Source: Candidatus Oscillochloris fontis (GTDB taxonomy: Bacteria > Chloroflexota > Chloroflexia > Chloroflexales > Chloroflexaceae). From it: a DNA stretch of 64,000 bases. The stretch lies in the NCBI RefSeq assembly GCF_004138135.1, contig NZ_RYFD01000018.1, positions 1 to 64,000 on the forward strand. The letters are read 5' to 3'. Under the pieces are notes generated by a model that was given only the letters and a program-made list of their open reading frames with translations, was not told the DNA's origin and did not search any database. This document shows positions 9,247-17,356 of this stretch, piece after piece. The stretch's first letter is position 1; each line of letters begins with the position of its first letter. The translations under genes and the position numbers were made by a program.

Positions 9247-9275
9247 TTGAGTATCATGGGGCTGTATGCTATATT
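9247..9275 (+). promoter_or_regulatory. Candidate promoter of the + strand type VII operon
   Basis: TTGAGT and TATATT are separated by exactly 17 bases, about 80 bases before the ATG at 9358. It lies in an AT-richer 209-base gap after the VWA gene, which separates the MoxR cluster from the secretion operon. Confidence 0.55.
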
Positions 9276-9357
9276 GACATATGAGTACTATTATTTACCC
9301 ATAACAGCAGCAGATATACGGGCATAGCCAACACCATGCATGTGTAGCGGAGCAACC

Positions 9358-10530
9358 ATGACAGCGATCCAGGATGCAATTCAGGTCAACTATGAGCAAC
9401 TCCAGGATATAGCCCGTCGCTTCCGATCCCAATCCGATGCATGTACTGAGCTACAACGTACCCTGAAACATACCTATCAGCCCCTCGAACAAGGCGGCTG
9501 GATCGGCAAAGGTGCCGCTGCCTTCTTCCGCGAGATGGACACTGAAGTCTTCCCCGCGCTTGATCGTCTACAACAAGCCCTCACCCATGGCGAGAGCGTA
9601 ACCCAAGAGGTCATCGCGCTCTTTCGGGCTGCCGAGGAAGATGCCGCCCATCTATTGCAATCTGAATCCGAAGCAACCCCAACCCCACCAACAGTGACAC
9701 CAATTGACACAGCATATCACCCTGAGAAGGTCTTTAATGACGCCTACATGAGCAACATGATCGGGAGGACATGGAGCGGCGAGGGTGATCCGCGCCTAAG
9801 GTGGGCGATGGAGGTACTACGCCGAAATCCTTCTGAGAGCAATAAAGAACAGGCACTCAACATTATCGCCGAGCTACGTGGAATGAGCCGCTCCGAGGTT
9901 GATCAACAGTATCAGAAGTTTATCCAACTTCAATCTCAAGCCCAAGAACGATCCAATAAATTAGGTAAAAATATTGAGGAATTGATGCCTATAGATCCTA
10001 AATTTAACAAATTATTAAGCATAAATCCTTTTACATCTAATATTGAGGCCGGAAAACTTGGGCTTGGTATCGCCCAGGCAAACTATATGGGTAGCCGCGA
10101 TCATCTGCGTTTCGGTCAAGTCGTTGGTGACACCTTAGGGGTTGATGCCGTATTTGGGGCAATGCTCAACCCAACTGGAGGTATGCCAGGGCCAGGTGAT
10201 CTGGCAATACCTACCGGTGAGTCATCTGTTAGTTACCATTCTGCCTTCCACGACGCGGCAGGATTTATGCACACCTACTATGAAATTGGGCCGGGCTATG
10301 ACTATTTAAATCGCGAATGGAGTTCTACCGATAACCCGCTCACAGGTCAGGTATCTGGATTAGCCTATTGGAATAATAAATTCTTAATGTCAGAGCTATC
10401 CCATGGAAGATTGGATTTCGGTGATGTCATCACGGCAGCAGGATCAAATTATGCAGGAATACAACTCGGTAATATTGCTCAAGCACAAACTGCATTGAAT
10501 TGGTTTACGAAAAAATTAACAGGTAAATAG
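9358..10530 (+). CDS. WXG100-headed candidate type VII effector 1
   Basis: The protein has 390 residues. Residues 1-100 are a WXG100 helical hairpin: NYEQLQDIARRF, then the turn EQGGWIGKGAAAFF (W-x-G), then a second helix. A linker follows, then an unrelated C-terminal domain containing NPTGGMPGPGDL, SVSYHSAFHDAAGF and GPGYDYL. The WXG100 head is nearly the same as those of effector 2 (20376) and the small WXG100 protein at 33438, so it is probably the secretion signal. The C-terminal domain has a GPG(D/N) loop and an H-D pair reminiscent of phospholipase A2-like folds, but this is only a pattern match. The EspG-like gene follows four bases later. It is most likely a secreted toxin or enzyme. 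Confidence 0.75.
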   Translation: MTAIQDAIQVNYEQLQDIARRFRSQSDACTELQRTLKHTYQPLEQGGWIGKGAAAFFREMDTEVFPALDRLQQALTHGESVTQEVIALFRAAEEDAAHLLQSESEATPTPPTVTPIDTAYHPEKVFNDAYMSNMIGRTWSGEGDPRLRWAMEVLRRNPSESNKEQALNIIAELRGMSRSEVDQQYQKFIQLQSQAQERSNKLGKNIEELMPIDPKFNKLLSINPFTSNIEAGKLGLGIAQANYMGSRDHLRFGQVVGDTLGVDAVFGAMLNPTGGMPGPGDLAIPTGESSVSYHSAFHDAAGFMHTYYEIGPGYDYLNREWSSTDNPLTGQVSGLAYWNNKFLMSELSHGRLDFGDVITAAGSNYAGIQLGNIAQAQTALNWFTKKLTGK

Positions 10531-10534
10531 TTCT

Positions 10535-11299
10535 ATGCCCAACCCACCAACCATCACCTATCCGCTCATCCTCAGCAAGGCGCAACTCGGCGTGATGCTC
10601 ACGTTATTCGAGATAAGCGACACCATTGGGTTGGAATCACCCTTTAGTGCTGATCCCAGCGACCGTAGTGCCTTGCTGGAACGCGGCAAAGCTGAATTAG
10701 AGGCTGCGGGATGGCTGGTGTGGAATACCGAGCAGCAGAACTACCACCTCGACGAGCGCCTGATCGCCATTACCCTCGCCATCACCTTCCCCAAGGTGGT
10801 GATCCAATTCATCATGAGCGCCCCAGGTGCGCCCGCGCAGGGCGTCACCTGCATGATCGGCCAAGATCTGGTGCTCGAAGTTGCGATGATCAATAGCGAT
10901 TACCACATCAATGTACTGGTATCCACTGATCTGCTCGCCCAACGCATTATTCACACCCTGAGTCTCCCCGATCAGGTTGAAACCGAGGCGGTTGGCTACC
11001 TCAGCCATAGCGACTTTGCGGCACTCCAGGCCGAACCCGATAGGGTGGACACGATTGCCCCCCTATTCACGAAGATGTTCACCCATGCCCATACTCAAGC
11101 TAACATCAGCCTGCTGCAAATCCAAGCATTACAGATCGTACAACAGCAGATGTTTGGCATCATAACCGGTACTAATCATGAAGCATGGCTGATTCTTCCA
11201 CATACGAGTGATCAGCTTCAAATTAGTACCATCAATTCGCAAAGCCTGCACAAGATCCTACTTGACAGCATACACAGCCTACATCCGTCGGTCTCGTGA
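10535..11299 (+). CDS. EspG-like partner of effector 1
   Basis: The protein has 254 residues with no signal peptide or membrane helix. The layout of short helices followed by long beta strands (TYPLILSKAQLGVMLTLFEI, LERGKAELEAAGWLVWN, IAITLAITFPKVVIQFIMSA) resembles EspG, the cytosolic chaperone that binds PE/PPE-type substrates in ESX systems. A gene of the same pattern at 19531 follows effector 2, so each effector has its own copy. This supports a dedicated chaperone or, less likely, an immunity protein. The assignment rests on pattern and context, not on a clear motif. It overlaps the next ORF's outermost start by four bases. Confidence 0.55.
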   Translation: MPNPPTITYPLILSKAQLGVMLTLFEISDTIGLESPFSADPSDRSALLERGKAELEAAGWLVWNTEQQNYHLDERLIAITLAITFPKVVIQFIMSAPGAPAQGVTCMIGQDLVLEVAMINSDYHINVLVSTDLLAQRIIHTLSLPDQVETEAVGYLSHSDFAALQAEPDRVDTIAPLFTKMFTHAHTQANISLLQIQALQIVQQQMFGIITGTNHEAWLILPHTSDQLQISTINSQSLHKILLDSIHSLHPSVS

Positions 11300-11328
11300 T
11301 CATATCTGTTGCCTGCACTGAGGTCTCT

Positions 11329-13257
11329 ATGCCCATGCACCGAACTCTGCCGTTCCGCACCCACCCCTATATCCTCCTGTTCATTGTCGCATGGATGCTA
11401 CTCAGCTTCATCACCTCGCCATATTATCTGCATGCCCAAAGCCAAAGCAGCCTGCGCGTGATGAAGGTTGACACCAGCCGTGCGCCGCAGATCGAGATCA
11501 CGGTAGATTACACCTTGGCAAATGGCCAACCAACAACCAGCGCACCGCAGTTTCGTGTGCAGAGTGCGAATAAGCCCCTCACGGTCAGTGGAGTTGAACG
11601 CAAGCGCATTCCGATCAATGTCGCAATTGTCACCGACCTGAGTGCGCGTATGAGCGATCAGGGCGCCCCCTACACCACCCGCTTCCAGAATATGCTCCCG
11701 CTGGTGCAGGATCTGGTAAGCCAACTCCAAGCCAGTACCAATTATGTCAGCCTCGTTACGGTGAGCGAATCGGTACGTTTACCCCACCCGCTCACCAATG
11801 ACCTCCAGGCGATTGTCAATACACTCAATCGAGGCAATCCTGATCTGATCTTTGAGCCACTTCCATTACGCGGTGCCAACCCTGATGCCGAATACCCACT
11901 CTATGAAGGCATCCGCAACGGGATTGCTCAGCTTGTCACCGGCGAAGTGCGCCCCCGGGTGCTGGTCATCTTTGCCTCAGGCGGCATTGAGTCCTCGGCA
12001 ATGAATCAGATCCGCGAAGAGATCGATCTCGCCCGTGCAAATAACGCCCCGATCAAGGTGCTGATCTTTAGCTTCGGTTCAGAGAGTAGCTACACTACCT
12101 TTCCGGCGGCCACTACCGCACTTGATGATCTTGCACTCGAACTGAATGGCACCCTGATTGATATTGGTAGTGAACTACCCAGCATCCAAACCCGTGCCCT
12201 GATTGATGCTCAATTTGATGCTGTCCTTCAACGCGGCGAACAGTGGGTGATTACGGCCAATGCTGGCAATGTTCCGGCTGGAACGGCAACGATTCAGGTT
12301 GAGGCCGATGGTACTCTGGGTGAATACACCTTCGAGAACCCAGCCGTTGCCCCTAGTGTCAGTGTCACTGCCAGCACAACGAGCTGGCAAGGTGAGGTCA
12401 TTCTGACGGTGAACGAGCAGATCGCCCAAGCTCCGATTACCAAAGTGCAATACCTGCTCGATAACTACCCGATTGGTGAATCAACATTGGCCAGTAATGG
12501 CTATGCGCATACCTTAGACTCAACCGTGCATACCTTCCTCAAGCAATTCCCACCCGGTGAGCATAGTCTCGTCGCAGCCATCACCGATGAGCGTGGGATG
12601 CAGAGCCGTAGCGAACCGATCACGGTGACTGTGCTGGAGGCACCAGGGCCAAACTGGGCCGATTATTGGTGGGTGTTGCTCCTGCTTGTGGTGATTGTTG
12701 TCTTGGCTGTCGTGAGCATTATGGTCGTTAGGAACAGACACAGCACGGGTTCCTCAAAAGTGCCCACGAAACCGGTCTATATTCCCCCGCCCCCCGTCGC
12801 AGAGGAGGAGCCAACCACCCGCCACAGTGAGCCTGATCCACGCCAAACACAAGTTCTCAACGATGATGATGAGGCCACCAAGCGCCTTGAAGATGATGAA
12901 AAGACTGCCCGCTTAAACTCTGGAGGTACGAGTAGTAAGCGCTGGACACTCCATATTCTTGAGGGGGCAGATCGCACCACCCACGATCTCCAAGGTCAGC
13001 GTCACTATGATCTTGGTCGCCCAGCACGCAACCATCATCCGCACATTCCGATCAACAATTCGTTGGTTTCACGTACCCATGCCACGCTTGAGCGCCTTGT
13101 GAATGGTCTCGAGTTAGTCCCACTTGAGACAGAAAACGGAACTTTCCTGGGTGAAGAACGTCGTCCACTCAAAGCCAACGAGCGCGTCCAGCTTCAATCT
13201 GGGGATGTTTTTTGGCTGAGTCCGCAGGTGAAACTGCGGGTAGAGAGCCACAGCTAA
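11329..13257 (+). CDS. VWA-TM-FHA protein 1
   Basis: The protein has 642 residues. The start at 11329 has TGAGGT upstream and puts a signal-like helix (YILLFIVAWMLLSFITSPYY) at the N-terminus. A VWA domain follows (INVAIVTDLSARMSDQG); its MIDAS is degenerate because the third residue of D-x-S-x-S is Arg. After a beta-rich region comes a membrane helix (WWVLLLLVVIVVLAVVSIMV, about residues 445-470), an acidic linker and a C-terminal FHA domain (YDLGRPARNHH, NSLVSRTHATLERL, ENGTFLG). The VWA part should face outside and the FHA part the cytoplasm, where it would bind phospho-threonine made by the next gene's kinase. Its counterpart at 17357 has an intact MIDAS. Confidence 0.8.
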   Translation: MPMHRTLPFRTHPYILLFIVAWMLLSFITSPYYLHAQSQSSLRVMKVDTSRAPQIEITVDYTLANGQPTTSAPQFRVQSANKPLTVSGVERKRIPINVAIVTDLSARMSDQGAPYTTRFQNMLPLVQDLVSQLQASTNYVSLVTVSESVRLPHPLTNDLQAIVNTLNRGNPDLIFEPLPLRGANPDAEYPLYEGIRNGIAQLVTGEVRPRVLVIFASGGIESSAMNQIREEIDLARANNAPIKVLIFSFGSESSYTTFPAATTALDDLALELNGTLIDIGSELPSIQTRALIDAQFDAVLQRGEQWVITANAGNVPAGTATIQVEADGTLGEYTFENPAVAPSVSVTASTTSWQGEVILTVNEQIAQAPITKVQYLLDNYPIGESTLASNGYAHTLDSTVHTFLKQFPPGEHSLVAAITDERGMQSRSEPITVTVLEAPGPNWADYWWVLLLLVVIVVLAVVSIMVVRNRHSTGSSKVPTKPVYIPPPPVAEEEPTTRHSEPDPRQTQVLNDDDEATKRLEDDEKTARLNSGGTSSKRWTLHILEGADRTTHDLQGQRHYDLGRPARNHHPHIPINNSLVSRTHATLERLVNGLELVPLETENGTFLGEERRPLKANERVQLQSGDVFWLSPQVKLRVESHS

Positions 13258-13261
13258 TCCT

Positions 13262-14479
13262 ATGAGCACAACCACCAACACCATTACCCCGCTTGAAGCG
13301 GGTGCATTATTAGGCAAGTTTGAGATGATCAAACTGGTTGGACGTGATGGCCAAGCCCATGTCTATGTGGCCCGCGTATCTCACCAACCCGCCACACCTC
13401 TCGCCGAGATTCAACGCCATATTGATGCCAATACCGCCTCACAAGAATTGATCGAGCGTGAGCGAATCTGTGTCATCAAGCTGGCAACTCCTGGTTCAGA
13501 GGATGGTCTACGTGATGAGCACAACTACATTATCGATCCCAAAGTTCAGCATCCTCGCATCATTAAGCTCTTCTCCGATCCGCGTGGCGACACGAGTACT
13601 GCACATCATAAAGGGCCGAAGGGTCGCTGGTCTGCTGATTTCAGGACAAATCAGGGCCAGATTGTTCATCTGCCCTATATTGCCATTGAGTATATGCCCG
13701 GTGGCACGCTCAAGCATGTCCTAGAACGTAACGGACGTCGCCCACTTCCTCCCGCTATGACCGTGCAGATCGCGCTTCAGGTGGCCGAGGCGCTCGAACA
13801 TCTGCATACCAAAGCGGGGCTTATTCATCACGATATCCATCCGAGCAATATCACCTTCCGCCACCCGATCAATCTACATAAAGGCGATCTGCCAGATTGT
13901 GTACTCATTGATCTCGCGGTAGCTGATATGCCCGGTAAGCCGCGCCGAACCCAAGTCTATGGGCGCAGAACCTACTTGCCCCCTGAGCGCTTGCAGGAAA
14001 AACCCGGTTCACATGGCCCCTTAGTGGATGTCTATGGGTTAGGTGTGGTCATCTATGAATGCTTGGTTGGGCGCTTGCCGCACCCTGGCACTGATGCGAT
14101 CACCAATATTCCCTACCCATTGCCACCTATCCGCGAACAGGTGTCCACGATCTCTCCACAACTCGCCACCCTGATTGATGCTGCGATTGCGCAAGATCCG
14201 AGCGAACGTTCAAACTTGCGCCAGTTGATTCAGGCACTCCAGCATACGCCCGAAGCACGCATAACAACCCATCATAAGCCGGAGCGTAAAAACTTCATCA
14301 TTGCTGCTATTGCGGCTGGATGTTTATTACTGGCCGTAGTGCTTACGGTCTGGCTTACCATGGGTGGAAGCATAACCGCAACTACTCCCACATCAACTAT
14401 TTCAATTCCAACCAATACCCCCATACCATCGCCAACTCCGACGCCAACCATAGTCCCAACCTCAACCCCATCATCGTAA
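13262..14479 (+). CDS. Membrane-anchored Ser/Thr protein kinase
   Basis: The protein has 405 residues. A protein-kinase fold occupies about residues 18-325. The glycine loop is loose (LVGRDGQAHVYVARV), the ATP-binding Lys lies in CVIKLATPG, the catalytic loop is HHDIHPSN (Asp and Asn kept, Lys at +2 replaced by His), and the metal-binding loop is D-L-A instead of D-F-G. A membrane helix follows (IIAAIAAGCLLLAVVLTVWL), then a Thr/Pro-rich tail. It is likely active but atypical. It lies between an FHA protein and a PP2C phosphatase, so it is the natural writer of the phospho-signal in this locus. Confidence 0.85.
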   Translation: MSTTTNTITPLEAGALLGKFEMIKLVGRDGQAHVYVARVSHQPATPLAEIQRHIDANTASQELIERERICVIKLATPGSEDGLRDEHNYIIDPKVQHPRIIKLFSDPRGDTSTAHHKGPKGRWSADFRTNQGQIVHLPYIAIEYMPGGTLKHVLERNGRRPLPPAMTVQIALQVAEALEHLHTKAGLIHHDIHPSNITFRHPINLHKGDLPDCVLIDLAVADMPGKPRRTQVYGRRTYLPPERLQEKPGSHGPLVDVYGLGVVIYECLVGRLPHPGTDAITNIPYPLPPIREQVSTISPQLATLIDAAIAQDPSERSNLRQLIQALQHTPEARITTHHKPERKNFIIAAIAAGCLLLAVVLTVWLTMGGSITATTPTSTISIPTNTPIPSPTPTPTIVPTSTPSS

Positions 14480-14517
14480 TCTGAACCCATGATGCAGGTC
14501 TGAAAGGCGACAACCCC

Positions 14518-16113
14518 ATGTCAGCGCCGAGCCGCACAGCACAACCCAAGCCTACCGCCAACCCGGTTCGCCTTGAATATGCCCATCATTCGCAACAAGG
14601 CCGCCGCAAACAGAACGAAGACTCGGTCATCGCTAATGATATTGACGATGCGGTTCTGGCCGTGGTTGCCGATGGTATGGGTGGTGGGATTGATGGCAAA
14701 CGCTTTAGTAGCGATGCAGTTGCCCAGATGCAGTCCGTGATCCTCAGTGCGCGGGCTGGGGTGGGGCCGGATCAACTCTATCAGGCACTGCGCACAACCG
14801 CCGCAGAACTTGCGAACCTCCGCGCAAGTAAGGCCAGCTATCAGGCCAGTGGCACAACTCTGGTTGCGGCGGGTATTACACCAACAACGACAGGGGCCGA
14901 GGTTGCCCTCGTGCATGTTGGTGATAGCCGTGCCTATGTGGTGCGCGCCAGTGGCACCATTGAACTGCTGACCCGCGACCATACCTACGCGCAGCAACTG
15001 CTCCGCGAAGGGCAGGTGTCGAGTGAGAGTGAAGCCTATGCTGCACCGCAGGCCGAACGCCTGACCCATGCGCTCGGTGATGCGCTCGATTTTCGGCGCT
15101 TACCAGATTTCCAGACCACAACCCGCCTCAATCCCGGCGATAGCCTCGTCCTCTGTACCGATGGGGTGAGTAAGGTTCTGGACGAACAACGCATTGCCAG
15201 CCTTGTCCGCAACCATTCGGCTGAAGATGCGGCGGCTCAGTTGGCTGAACAAGCCCTGGTTGCTGGATCGAGCGATAATGTCACGGCCCTGGTGGTCGCG
15301 TGCCTTCCTGCCATCGCTCCACAGACACGTCTCCCATTAAGTATGATTATGTTAGCCATCGCTGGCCTAGTCGCCTTGGGCTTGGGTGGCTTAGCACTCT
15401 TCTACTCGCTTGGTCAAGTCGGTGGAGATTCGGGTACGCTCGTTCCCACACTTACTCCGTTGATCGTGAATGGTACTCCCGTTGGTCCGGCAACTTCAAC
15501 CCCACACATGGGCGCAACCTCTACGTTGGCACCCTCGGTTGAGCCGAGTCCCACGCCTACCAATACACCCACCCCAACGCCCACGAGGACACCCATCATC
15601 CGCATCACCCGTACACCCGGCACGCAGGGGCCAGGAACTCCGGCAACAACCGGCGTCATTGCGGCCACTGAGATGCCGGTTGCCTCTGCTACTCATACTT
15701 CGGTTATTCCTGGTGCCAATCCCATCAGTACAGCGACAGCGCCAGCAACTCATACACCTACGGCTCGCCCACCATCTAATAATAATCCACCACCATCTAA
15801 TAATAATCCACCACCGTCTAATAATAATCCACCATCGCCCACCAATACGCCGCGACCCTCTGCAACACCTAGTAAAACGCCAAGACCAGGGGAAACGGCA
15901 ACTGTTGGGCCGCCCACAGCGGGACCAGAACCTACAACGGAGCCGCCCACAGCGGTGCCAGAACCTACAACGGAGCCGCCCACAGCGGTGCCAGAACCTA
16001 CAGCGAAGCCAGATCCCCCGGTGGAGCCAGATCCCCCGGTGGAGCCAGATCCCCCGGTGGAGCCAGATCCCCCGGCGGAGCCGCCACCTTCGGAATCATC
16101 CGAAACACCCTAA
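14518..16113 (+). CDS. PP2C-type protein phosphatase with TM and Pro-rich tail
   Basis: The protein has 531 residues. The PP2C catalytic domain (about 10-265) shows KQNEDSV, VVADGMGGG, LVHVGDSRAYVVR, LTHALGD, LVLCTDGVSKVL and GSSDNVTALV, so all metal-binding aspartates are present. One membrane helix follows (MIMLAIAGLVALGLGGLALF), then a long Thr/Pro-rich external tail of short repeats (NNPPPS, EPTTEPPTAVP, EPDPPV). It would reverse the kinase encoded just upstream. The tail is cell-wall-spanning in style and its repeats are nearly identical at DNA level. Confidence 0.92.
   Translation: MSAPSRTAQPKPTANPVRLEYAHHSQQGRRKQNEDSVIANDIDDAVLAVVADGMGGGIDGKRFSSDAVAQMQSVILSARAGVGPDQLYQALRTTAAELANLRASKASYQASGTTLVAAGITPTTTGAEVALVHVGDSRAYVVRASGTIELLTRDHTYAQQLLREGQVSSESEAYAAPQAERLTHALGDALDFRRLPDFQTTTRLNPGDSLVLCTDGVSKVLDEQRIASLVRNHSAEDAAAQLAEQALVAGSSDNVTALVVACLPAIAPQTRLPLSMIMLAIAGLVALGLGGLALFYSLGQVGGDSGTLVPTLTPLIVNGTPVGPATSTPHMGATSTLAPSVEPSPTPTNTPTPTPTRTPIIRITRTPGTQGPGTPATTGVIAATEMPVASATHTSVIPGANPISTATAPATHTPTARPPSNNNPPPSNNNPPPSNNNPPSPTNTPRPSATPSKTPRPGETATVGPPTAGPEPTTEPPTAVPEPTTEPPTAVPEPTAKPDPPVEPDPPVEPDPPVEPDPPAEPPPSESSETP
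15771..16078 (+). repeat. Three in-frame tandem repeat arrays in the phosphatase tail
   Basis: An 18-base unit ending TCTAATAATAATCCACCA occurs three times near 15771-15835. A 30-base unit coding EPTTEPPTAV occurs about three times near 15926-16010. A 15-base unit GAGCCAGATCCCCCGGTG-like occurs four to five times near 16007-16078. All preserve the frame. Confidence 0.75.
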
Positions 16114-16128
16114 GATCAATCCCTAGAA

Positions 16129-16149
16129 GACGGCCCGCTGGGCCGTCTC
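16129..16149 (+). terminator. Hairpin between phosphatase and lipoprotein genes
   Basis: GACGGCCC and GGGCCGTC form a perfect 8-bp stem around a GCT loop. No clear T-tract follows, so it may only attenuate transcription or stabilise mRNA. Confidence 0.45.
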
Positions 16150-16190
16150 TACCTAGTACCAAAAGGAATCAGGATTAAGGAGTCACGAGC

Positions 16191-17297
16191 GTGAAACTGA
16201 TCACCCATCTCTGCATACTGATCACCATATCAGCCCTCTTGGTCGGCTGTGCAACAGGTACCGATAGTGCCGCTGCACTACCCACTGTCACACCGCTGGC
16301 AATCGTAACCCCAACGCTGGAAGCAACCGCAACCCCTGCCCAGCCAACCGAAGTGGCGATTGATAGTATCCCCGAAGTCCAAGAGGCGCGCAGCAAGTTG
16401 CGTGAAGGCAACTACGAACGGGCGGTTCAACTCCTGCGCCGTGTCACTGCCACCTATAGTGAGAGTCGCGCCGTTCATGAGGAGTTGGCACGTGCCTATC
16501 AAGAGTGGGGAATGGCGCTCGTCGAATCCTCACAGGGAGATGTGACCCAGGTTATTTTGAGCCTGGATAAGTTCATCAGCGGCCTGTCCAGTCTTCCGAA
16601 TGACAGCCTGCTCTACCAGAGCATCGAGAATAGCCACAACCAAGCCCGCGCCTATGTTGATGCTGCGGTAGCCCAAGATAACTTTAATGGGATTGCGGAG
16701 GGTATGGAGGCGGCAGCGCGTCAAGCCGAGGCCCAGCGCTTGCAGGGTCTCTTTGCCGAACTCTATGATCTCGATCCCAACTTCCCTGGGGTGGGGCAAC
16801 GCTACGTCCAGGCACTGGTTAACACTGGGTTAAGCTATAGCAAGGGCGGCGACAGCACACCTGAGAAGGTACGCCTGCGCGAGCAAGCGATTAGCTACTG
16901 CCAGCAGGCACTAGCAATTGATCCCGAATCGAGCAGTGCCCAGGAGTGTGTTGAAAATGCCCGCGAATCGATTGCCATCCTCACCGCAACCCCCACACCA
17001 ACGAGAATACCGCCTACCCCGCAGCCCTCACGCCTCTTCGTCGGATTAATCAACCATAACGAGCGACCTGGCTGTATCTCGATGCAGATACGCAATGTAA
17101 GTGCCGCTGGTTGGCGCCTCACGATTGATGGCATGAACCTGGGTGCCTCGTTCGATGGCGGCAATAATGCCTCGCTGTGTGGGCTGCCTGACCACGCGGT
17201 CACCTTTACCGTTCGTGATGGCGGCGGCAACCCAGTACGGGGTGGTGGTGGTATTCCCGCCACTGGTGGCGACATCTTTGTTGGAACGTGGAAGTAA
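16191..17297 (+). CDS. TPR-like lipoprotein
   Basis: The protein has 368 residues with a GTG start. The signal peptide ends in a lipobox (ISALLVGC), so it should be a lipid-anchored surface protein. A Thr/Pro linker leads to helical tetratricopeptide-like repeats (EARSKLREGNYERAVQLLRR; YDLDPNFPGVGQRYVQALVN; CQQALAIDPESSSAQECVEN). A second Thr/Pro linker precedes a beta-rich C-terminal domain with two Cys (GCISMQIRNVS, ASLCGLPDHAV). It is the last gene of the + operon and may be an extracellular scaffold for the secretion machinery. That role is inferred from context. Confidence 0.75.
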   Translation: MKLITHLCILITISALLVGCATGTDSAAALPTVTPLAIVTPTLEATATPAQPTEVAIDSIPEVQEARSKLREGNYERAVQLLRRVTATYSESRAVHEELARAYQEWGMALVESSQGDVTQVILSLDKFISGLSSLPNDSLLYQSIENSHNQARAYVDAAVAQDNFNGIAEGMEAAARQAEAQRLQGLFAELYDLDPNFPGVGQRYVQALVNTGLSYSKGGDSTPEKVRLREQAISYCQQALAIDPESSSAQECVENARESIAILTATPTPTRIPPTPQPSRLFVGLINHNERPGCISMQIRNVSAAGWRLTIDGMNLGASFDGGNNASLCGLPDHAVTFTVRDGGGNPVRGGGGIPATGGDIFVGTWK

Positions 17298-17300
17298 CGA

Positions 17301-17347
17301 GAATCACGAAGGCCGCCCTGGGTAGCCCAGGGCGGCCTTCGTGATTC
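17301..17347. terminator. Perfect 22-bp bidirectional hairpin between convergent operons
   Basis: The arms at 17301-17322 and 17326-17347 are perfectly complementary around the loop TAG. They lie 3 bases after the + lipoprotein gene and 9 bases after the stop of the - VWA gene. There is no long T-tract on either side. Position and stem strength make it the shared terminator of both type VII operons. Confidence 0.8.
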
Positions 17348-17356
17348 TAACTTCCC

